Source: Clostridia bacterium
Lineage (GTDB): Bacteria > Bacillota > Clostridia > UBA1381
Length of the DNA: 64,000 bases
Assembly: GCA_017621875.1 (NCBI GenBank)
Contig: JAGASE010000001.1
Coordinates: 248,001-312,000 of the forward strand
Reading direction: 5' to 3'
Part shown: in pieces, positions 60,381 to 64,000 of the stretch
Numbering within the stretch: the first letter of the stretch is position 1
Layout of the letters: each line of letters starts with the position of its first letter
The notes under the pieces: model-generated
What the model was told of the DNA's origin: nothing
Databases searched by the model: none
What the model saw: the letters and a program-made list of their open reading frames with translations, nothing else
Position numbers and translations under genes: made by a program

Positions 60381-61247
60381 ATGAAAAAATTACTTAGCTT
60401 CGGTTCACTCAACATTGACTATACGTATAGGGTAAACGAGTTTGTGTCTTCTGGAAAAACAATAAAGTCTTTAGGGCTTGAAAAGAATATAGGCGGAAAG
60501 GGTCTTAATCAGTCTACGGCGTTTGCAAAGGCGGGAGGCTGTGTTTACCATGCCGGAAAAATCGGTACAGACGGATTGTTTTTAAAGGAATATCTTGATA
60601 AGGTGGGCGTAAAAACGGAGCTTATCAACGTTGGCGACACCTTCAGCGGTCATGCAATTATTCAAGTTGATGATGCAGGCGGAAACTGTATCATTATATC
60701 CGGCGGTTCTAACATGGAAATCACAGATGAATATGTTGATGAGGTTTTAAGCAACTTTGAAAGCGGTGATTACCTACTTTTGCAGAATGAAATAAATAAT
60801 CTTGACTATATTGTGAGAAAGGCTCATGAAAAGGGAATGTATATTGTGCTGAATCCATCGCCGGTCGAGGAACTTGACCTGCCGATGGAGCTTGTTGACT
60901 GCTTTATCTTAAATGAGCATGAGGCAGAGGCGATATTTGCCGCAAGCGATATTGACGATATAATTGAGGCGATGAAAAAGCAGTATCCGAATGCGGCTTT
61001 TGTGCTTACATTAGGTGCGGAAGGCTCAGTTTACATTGATAAAAGCAGCACTATACGGGCAAATGCGGTAAGAACCAAGGCTGTGGATACAACGGCTGCG
61101 GGAGATAGCTTTACGGGATATTTCCTTAACGCTCTGATTAACGGGGAATCGCCGAAGTCAGCTTTGGAAATTGCATCGAAAGCTGCGGCGATAACCGTTT
61201 CAAGAGTAGGTGCTGCAGAATCTATACCGACATTTGATGAAATTTGA
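60381..61247 (+). CDS. PfkB family carbohydrate kinase (ribokinase-like)
   Basis: The 288-residue kinase has LLSFGSLNIDYTYRV, the GGKGLNQSTAFAKAGG motif of ribokinases, FVLTLGAEGSVYID, and DTTAAGDSFTGYFLNAL with the catalytic Asp and anion hole. ATG 60381 follows AAAAGGGG. It ends next to the SGNH hydrolase start. Whether it phosphorylates ribose or a hexose-type substrate linked to the GatD/AlsE genes is not clear from the sequence. Confidence 0.92.
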   Translation: MKKLLSFGSLNIDYTYRVNEFVSSGKTIKSLGLEKNIGGKGLNQSTAFAKAGGCVYHAGKIGTDGLFLKEYLDKVGVKTELINVGDTFSGHAIIQVDDAGGNCIIISGGSNMEITDEYVDEVLSNFESGDYLLLQNEINNLDYIVRKAHEKGMYIVLNPSPVEELDLPMELVDCFILNEHEAEAIFAASDIDDIIEAMKKQYPNAAFVLTLGAEGSVYIDKSSTIRANAVRTKAVDTTAAGDSFTGYFLNALINGESPKSALEIASKAAAITVSRVGAAESIPTFDEI

Positions 61248-61261
61248 GGGGGAAACCGGAT

Positions 61262-61987
61262 ATGCATATTAAGGATAAAATTTACATGGAGCGGGAAGGG
61301 CTGGAAAAGTACGGTCCGATAACTATAGTCGCGTTTGGTGACAGCGTAACGCACGGAGCGGTTGCGGACGGAGAGATTGACTACGAGAGCGTATATTGGA
61401 ACAGGCTCAGAAAAAAAATTCTTGATGTCAGAAATTATGTACCGGTAAATGTTATTAATGCAGGAATCGGCGGAATCACCGCTGCGGGCTCGATTGAGCG
61501 AATGGACAGGCAGGTCCTTGCCCATTCACCGGATTTGGTTATAGTGTGCTTTGGACTAAATGACGTAAACGGCGAGCTTGAAGAATACATCGGTGCTTTA
61601 AAAACTATTTTTAAAAAATGTCAGGAAATTGATACCGATGTGATTTTTATGACACCGAATATGCTGAATACATATGTTGCAGAGGATACTGCACCTGTGC
61701 ATCGTGAATATGCGGCGACTACGGCGGAGTACCAGAACAGCGGAAGAATGGATATGTTTATGAATAGTGCATGCGAGCTTGCAAGGCAGATGAATGTTGC
61801 GGTCTGCGATTGTTATTCCATGTGGAAAAAGAGGAGCGAAACTGAGGACACTACCATGCTTTTGGCAAATCGTATAAATCACCCCACGAGGGAAATGCAC
61901 CAGCTTTTTGCGGACAGCCTGTTTGATATAATAATCGGAAATGCAGAAGAAAAAGAGCTTGACAGCGATACAATGTTTAAAAAGTAA
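61262..61987 (+). CDS. SGNH/GDSL-type esterase
   Basis: The 241-residue protein has the four SGNH blocks: GDSVTHG (Ser), INAGIGGITAAG (Gly), CFGLNDVNG (Asn) and the Asp-x-x-His equivalent NRINHPTREMHQLFA. There is no signal peptide, so it deacylates a cytoplasmic substrate, such as acetylated sugars from imported oligosaccharides. ATG 61262 follows GAGGGGG; a TTG at 61244 inside the kinase end is less likely. It is cotranscribed with the kinase. Confidence 0.88.
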   Translation: MHIKDKIYMEREGLEKYGPITIVAFGDSVTHGAVADGEIDYESVYWNRLRKKILDVRNYVPVNVINAGIGGITAAGSIERMDRQVLAHSPDLVIVCFGLNDVNGELEEYIGALKTIFKKCQEIDTDVIFMTPNMLNTYVAEDTAPVHREYAATTAEYQNSGRMDMFMNSACELARQMNVAVCDCYSMWKKRSETEDTTMLLANRINHPTREMHQLFADSLFDIIIGNAEEKELDSDTMFKK

Positions 61988-62042
61988 GCCGTGCGGTTAT
62001 TGTAGCAAGCAGTCTGCAAGTATCGCAAAGCAGTATAGCAAT

Positions 62043-62096
62043 AAAACAACACTCTATATTTGAACAACAAAATGAAAAAAGAGTGTTGTTTTTTTG
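62043..62096 (+). terminator. Terminator after the SGNH gene
   Basis: AAAACAACACTCT pairs with AGAGTGTTGTTTT over a loop of about 24 bases, followed by a T run. Confidence 0.8.
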
Positions 62097-62119
62097 TGAA
62101 TATTTTGTCTAAAAAATCA

Positions 62120-62148
62120 TTGAATTAATTATGCAAATGTGCTATAAT
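62120..62148 (+). promoter_or_regulatory. Promoter of the antiporter gene
   Basis: TTGAAT (62120-62125) and TATAAT (62143-62148) with a 17-bp spacer. Confidence 0.72.
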
Positions 62149-62191
62149 ATAAAACGGTTTTGATTAAAAATAATAGAAAGAAGTGGAATTA

Positions 62192-63484
62192 ATGGATACA
62201 TTATTATCAGTATCAATAGCACTATTGGCAGGACTTATTATGACGAGGGTGTTTAAGCCGTTAAAGCTTCCGTCAGTAACGGCATATCTGATTGCAGGAG
62301 TGCTTATCGGACCTTATTGCATAGGTGCGTTGAATATTGACGGTGTCGGATTTACAACGGCAGAGGCGGTTGAAAGATTATCGCTGATTTCGGAGGTTGC
62401 TCTTGGATTTATCGCATTTTCTATAGGAAATGAGTTCAGAGTGTCAGAACTAAAGCATACCGGTAAGCAAGCTTTGGTTATAGGCATTTTTCAGGCATTG
62501 ACGGCTACTCTGTTAGTAGACTTGGCGTTATTTGCTGTTCATTTGATTATGCCGGATAAGCTGTCTGTTCCTCAGCTTTTGACGCTCGGTGCTATCGCAA
62601 CCGCAACTGCACCTGCTGCAACGCTCATGGTTGTACGTCAGTATAAGGCGAAGGGACCTTTAACAAGTCTTTTGCTTCCTATTGTTGCACTTGATGACGC
62701 TGTAGGCTTAATAGTTTTTGCGGTTTCGTTTGGTATCGCCAAAACTCTTATGCTCGGCTCTGTAGATATGGTGTCTATTATAGTTAATCCGATCGTGGAG
62801 ATTGTCTGCTCTTTGACGTTGGGTGCAATAATGGGCTGGGTTCTTACTCAGCTTGAAAAGCTGTTTAACTCAAACACCAACCGACTTAATCTCACCATTG
62901 GTATTGTATTTTTAACAGCATCACTGTCTATGCTTGATTTTAATATCGGACCTGTGCATATCAGCTTTTCATCACTGCTTGTCTGCATGATGCTCGGAAC
63001 GGTATTCTGCAATATCTGTCCGCTGTCACATGATTTGATGGCAGCTTCCGATAAATGGACCTCTCCGCTTTTTGCTCTTTTCTTTGTTGTAAGCGGTGCA
63101 GAGCTTGAGCTTAGCGTATTTGCGGATTGGGCGATTGTATTTATAGGTGCGGTTTATATAATTTTCCGCTCGTTGGGAAAATATTGGGGTGCTTTTATAA
63201 GTGCAAAGGCAACAAAATGCGAGCCGAAGATTTCAAAATATCTCGGAATTACACTTCTTCCGCAGGCGGGTGTGGCACTCGGAATGTGTGCTACAGCAAT
63301 GCAGCTGGGTGAAGAAGGACGTCTTATCAGAAACATCACATTGTTTGCGGTATTGATTTACGAGCTGGTAGGTCCGCTTTTAACGAAGCAGGCATTGACT
63401 GCTGCAGGAGATATCAAGCCTATGTCCGATGAGGTTAAGCAGCGTCGCCAGACTAAGCTTGAGCAGGCTAAAAATAAACAGTAA
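62192..63484 (+). CDS. Cation:proton antiporter (CPA2/KefB-type Na+/H+ exchanger)
   Basis: About twelve transmembrane helices are seen (LLSVSIALLAGLIMTRVF, TAYLIAGVLIGPY, VALGFIAFSIGNEF, ALTATLLVDLALFAVHL and on). The core has IATATAPAATLMVVRQY and LDDAVGLIVFAVSFG, with the paired ion-binding Asp residues in LDDAVG. The protein ends after the membrane domain with a short basic tail and lacks the RCK/TrkA domain of many KefB proteins. It probably exports Na+ or K+ for pH or salt balance. ATG 62192 is preferred over GTG 62183. Confidence 0.9.
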   Translation: MDTLLSVSIALLAGLIMTRVFKPLKLPSVTAYLIAGVLIGPYCIGALNIDGVGFTTAEAVERLSLISEVALGFIAFSIGNEFRVSELKHTGKQALVIGIFQALTATLLVDLALFAVHLIMPDKLSVPQLLTLGAIATATAPAATLMVVRQYKAKGPLTSLLLPIVALDDAVGLIVFAVSFGIAKTLMLGSVDMVSIIVNPIVEIVCSLTLGAIMGWVLTQLEKLFNSNTNRLNLTIGIVFLTASLSMLDFNIGPVHISFSSLLVCMMLGTVFCNICPLSHDLMAASDKWTSPLFALFFVVSGAELELSVFADWAIVFIGAVYIIFRSLGKYWGAFISAKATKCEPKISKYLGITLLPQAGVALGMCATAMQLGEEGRLIRNITLFAVLIYELVGPLLTKQALTAAGDIKPMSDEVKQRRQTKLEQAKNKQ

Positions 63485-63528
63485 TAAAAAATGGAGTTAC
63501 TATAAGGTGTACTCTTAAGGACAGTAAA

Positions 63529-63556
63529 CGGAGCAGTGATTTTCACTGCTCCGTTT
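63529..63556 (+). terminator. Terminator after the antiporter, overlapping the transposase stop
   Basis: CGGAGCAGTGA (63529-63539) pairs with TCACTGCTCCG (63543-63553), followed by TTTCG. It overlaps the stop codon of the convergent transposase gene. Confidence 0.75.
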
Positions 63557-64000
63557 CGCTATTATAGAAACAATCGTTTTCCCATCTTATCACATTTGTA
63601 TCTATATATTCCCATATCATCTGGTAATCTTTCTCACCACGAATGATATGGTCGTGGTATGAGCGTTGCCATATTTTTTCCTTATCTGTATTATGTATCT
63701 TTTTTGATACATTCATTTTTAGAAATCCCATCATTTTATCGATAACAGAACGGTGGTATTGTAGGGGCGATTCACGAATCGCCCGTTTTTCATCATTGTA
63801 AATTTCTATAATCAAATGAATATGATTTGGCATAATAACATATTTAGGAATTGACACATTAAACCTGTCGGGCAATATTTCAATAATTTGTTCTACCAAT
63901 TCCCCGCACTGCGTTAATTTATTTTCGGGCGATACGTGAATCGCCCCTACGATATTTGAAAACAAACATTTTCTGTTATGTGTACATATCGTAATAAAAT
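63543..64000 (-). CDS. REP-associated tyrosine transposase (RAYT), N-terminus beyond the window
   Basis: A Y1/IS200-like transposase of the RAYT group. The frame stays open to the window edge, with FITICTHNRKCLFSNIV upstream of any start codon in view, so the gene begins outside. It has the HUH metal motif in VIMPNHIHLIIEI, the conserved FLKMNVSKKIH helix and IWQRSYHDHIIRGEKDYQMIWEYI, which includes the likely catalytic Tyr. Such proteins move or maintain REP palindromes. Unusually, two inverted REP-type palindromes (63761-63784, 63927-63950) lie inside the coding sequence without breaking the frame. Confidence 0.9.
   Translation of the reverse strand, partial: FITICTHNRKCLFSNIVGAIHVSPENKLTQCGELVEQIIEILPDRFNVSIPKYVIMPNHIHLIIEIYNDEKRAIRESPLQYHRSVIDKMMGFLKMNVSKKIHNTDKEKIWQRSYHDHIIRGEKDYQMIWEYIDTNVIRWENDCFYNSETEQ
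63761..63784 (+). repeat. REP-like palindrome A within the RAYT gene
   Basis: GGGCGATTC-AC-GAATCGCCC (63765-63784) is a perfect 9-bp palindrome preceded by GTAG. It is read by the transposase as part of EKRAIRESPLQ. Confidence 0.88.
63927..63950 (-). repeat. REP-like palindrome B within the RAYT gene, inverted relative to A
   Basis: On the minus strand GTAGGGGCGATTCACG is followed by TATCGCCC, the same element as A with one change (TATC for AATC). It is read by the transposase as IVGAIHVSPEN. It lies 142 bp from A. Confidence 0.88.

Noticed and set aside
63543-64000. RAYT gene as a pseudogene broken by repeats
   Set aside because: The frame is intact through both palindromes to the window edge, and the catalytic motifs are present.

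Overview
The window looks like a chromosome segment of an anaerobic, endospore-forming Clostridia (Bacillota) that degrades complex glycans. The signs are Gram-positive ribosomal leader RNAs (L10 and L21), consensus sigma-A promoters with 17-bp spacers, dipicolinate synthase genes, pyruvate formate-lyase with its activase, a second glycyl radical enzyme, S-layer homology (SLH) anchored exoproteins and many glycosidase-type genes. A pectin or plant-glycan degrader related to Monoglobus-type Clostridia would fit, but that is a guess from gene content only. No rRNA, tRNA, CRISPR array, prophage or complete insertion sequence was seen.

Layout. 0-2.6 kb: end of rplA, L10 leader, rplJ-rplL joined directly to yceD(DUF177)-rpmF, then three tandem 94-95 bp repeats that each carry an intrinsic terminator. 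2.6-4.8 kb: AraC regulator divergent from a GH4 alpha-galactosidase-like gene. 4.9-6.3 kb: L21 leader, rplU-rpmA with no prp between them, an unassigned structured RNA with an attenuator-like 3' end, and an AbrB-type regulator. 6.4-11.9 kb: VTC-domain protein, DUF4956 membrane protein, secreted Cthe_2159-like beta-solenoid protein and an OmpR/HisKA two-component system. 12-15.1 kb (minus strand): pflB-pflA behind a ZTP (pfl) riboswitch. 15.3-16.7 kb: dpaA-dpaB.

17-38 kb is an apparently continuous 21-kb operon. It holds a sugar ABC importer (binding lipoprotein and two permeases, no ATPase), two related BNR/beta-propeller exoproteins (one SLH-anchored), two further SLH proteins, a CBM96/Ig-like protein, a small secreted protein, a large secreted metallophosphoesterase and a cytoplasmic nucleoside-hydrolase-like protein. 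A LytS-like kinase/NarL-type regulator pair follows on the minus strand (38-40 kb).

40.5-47.7 kb (minus strand) is a tightly overlapping six-gene operon: three Gfo/Idh/MocA oxidoreductases, a hydroxypyruvate-isomerase-like TIM barrel, a glycyl radical activase and a glycyl radical enzyme with an unusual Gly-Cys-Asn-Trp active-site loop. An AraC regulator is divergently transcribed from overlapping promoters. This is the best candidate in the window for an undescribed pathway.

48.6-57 kb: small membrane protein, pyrophosphatase, MBL-fold hydrolase, GH78 rhamnosidase, LysM-CAP protein, GH36 alpha-galactosidase and TrmO. 57.1-61.3 kb: a possible hexitol or ketose-phosphate module (AlsE/Rpe-like epimerase, GatD-like dehydrogenase, DeoR regulator, PfkB kinase) with a Cu/Zn-SOD-like protein and an SGNH hydrolase. 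62.2-64 kb: a CPA2-type antiporter and a RAYT transposase, cut by the window end, whose coding sequence contains two inverted REP palindromes.
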